From NCBI GenBank assembly GCA_028551475.1, contig CM052359.1, forward strand, positions 21,267,583 to 21,331,582: a stretch of 64,000 bases of DNA. The letters are read 5' to 3'. A program made the translations under genes and the position numbers. The notes beneath the pieces are model-generated. The model saw nothing but the letters and a program-made list of their open reading frames with translations, was not told the origin of the DNA and ran no database searches. This document shows, in pieces, positions 63,464 to 64,000 of this stretch. Positions within the stretch are counted from its first letter, which is position 1; every line of letters starts with the position of its first letter. The stretch comes from Casuarina equisetifolia (Eukaryota; Streptophyta; Magnoliopsida; Fagales; Casuarinaceae).

Positions 63464-64000
63464 ATGGGTAGATCTACCAGAATCACTATACTGTTTGTTG
63501 TGTGGTTCATTATTGTTTCTTTTCAGATGCTCCCCACGACCGGAGGAGGACAACACAATGCCCAAAGCCAGGCAGAAAAACCTTCTATTGGAAAGATGGT
63601 GAGAGACACGATTTCTCTATGGAAACAGTCCAACCAACGTTCTTGGGACAGGATCAAAACTGTTATAAAAGAGATGCAGTTTCAGTTTTCTCCTTCAAAC
63701 CTAGAGTGAGTTCGATTATTCATGCTTACCCAATCATTTATGTGAAGTTTTCTGGTTCTAGAATTATGATTCAGTTCCAAATTCTTTGCCAGTCTCAAGA
63801 ACAAGCATGAAGCCGAACCTGAGGGTGTTGTTGATGGCCACAACGTCGGAGAAAAGATTAAAGAAGCGGCTGAGAAGAGCTTTGAAACAAGCAAACACAC
63901 AGTTGAAGGATCGGCCAAATCAGCGGCCAAAGTGGTGGGAGAAGCAATGAACAGGGGAACAGAGAAGGTGAAGGACAGTACCACCGATAAGGATGGATCT
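63464..64000 (+). CDS. Short LEA-like protein with N-terminal hydrophobic segment (3' end beyond window)
   Basis: Exon 1 is 63464-63705 and exon 2 runs from 63793 to the window edge; the 87-bp intron is GT..AG and phase-consistent. At least 150 residues are encoded. Residues about 7-25 (ITILFVVWFIIVSFQML) form a signal peptide or anchor. A polar part follows. After the junction (SNLDLKNKHEAEPEG) come Lys/Glu/Ala-rich stretches such as KIKEAAEKSFETSKHTVEGS and AKSAAKVVGEAMNRGTEKVK. These recall the 11-mer amphipathic repeats of group 3 LEA proteins. An 81-codon frame ending at a stop in the intron (63709) would be the unspliced reading. I do not recognise a named gene; desiccation protection is only inferred from composition. 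Confidence 0.75.

Noticed and set aside
1-64000. Biosynthetic cluster, defence island, CRISPR or other new multi-gene system
   Set aside because: The genes are unrelated conserved housekeeping genes with known families, separated by kilobases and carrying their own promoters; nothing suggests a joint system.

Overview
This is nuclear DNA from a eudicot plant. The genes have short exons with GT..AG introns, the intergenic DNA is AT-rich, LTR retrotransposons and tRNA-derived SINEs are present, and there are plastid-targeted, PPR and NOI-family proteins. The species cannot be fixed from the sequence. I see no bacterial-style operon, CRISPR array or defence island. The window reads as ordinary, well-conserved housekeeping genes interrupted by decayed transposable elements.

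Layout. 1-2.7 kb: remains of a Ty3/gypsy element (+). 2.8-3.9 kb: intronless F-box/kelch gene (+). 5.1 and 6.3 kb: two small SINE-type insertions. 7.4-11.6 kb: plastid shikimate kinase (-, 10 coding exons). 16.8-19.3 kb: intronless PPR gene (+). 21.7-31.8 kb: DRG1-type GTPase (+, 10 exons). 33.6-36.3 kb: short NOI/RIN4-like protein (-, 3 exons). 37.2-42.7 kb: near-complete but broken Ty1/copia element (-) with both LTRs and a 5-bp target duplication. 43.9-46.4 kb: PDCD2/TSR4-like protein (-, 7 coding exons plus a probable 5'UTR exon near 47.9 kb). 49.7-55.4 kb: ABCF5-type ABC-F ATPase (-, 9 exons). 56.5-61.7 kb: RNA polymerase II subunit NRPB4 (-, 6 exons). 63.5 kb to the right edge: start of a short secreted or anchored LEA-like gene (+).

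I joined the exons by hand from splice sites, reading-frame phase and family similarity. All complete multi-exon models close in frame: shikimate kinase 302 aa, DRG 368 aa, NOI 104 aa, PDCD2-like 378 aa, ABCF5 701 aa, NRPB4 138 aa.

The genes are not one pathway. Several serve gene expression: a translation-associated GTPase, a ribosome-assembly chaperone-type protein, an ABC-F protein, a Pol II subunit and an organellar RNA-binding PPR. One makes an aromatic amino acid precursor. Their order matches, as far as I remember, two Arabidopsis neighbourhoods: At4g39520-At4g39550 (DRG, PPR, SK2, F-box/kelch) and the duplicated pair At5g09920-At5g09960 / At5g64830-At5g64850 (NRPB4, ABCF, PDCD2, NOI). 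The window therefore looks like an ancestral block in which the two are joined.
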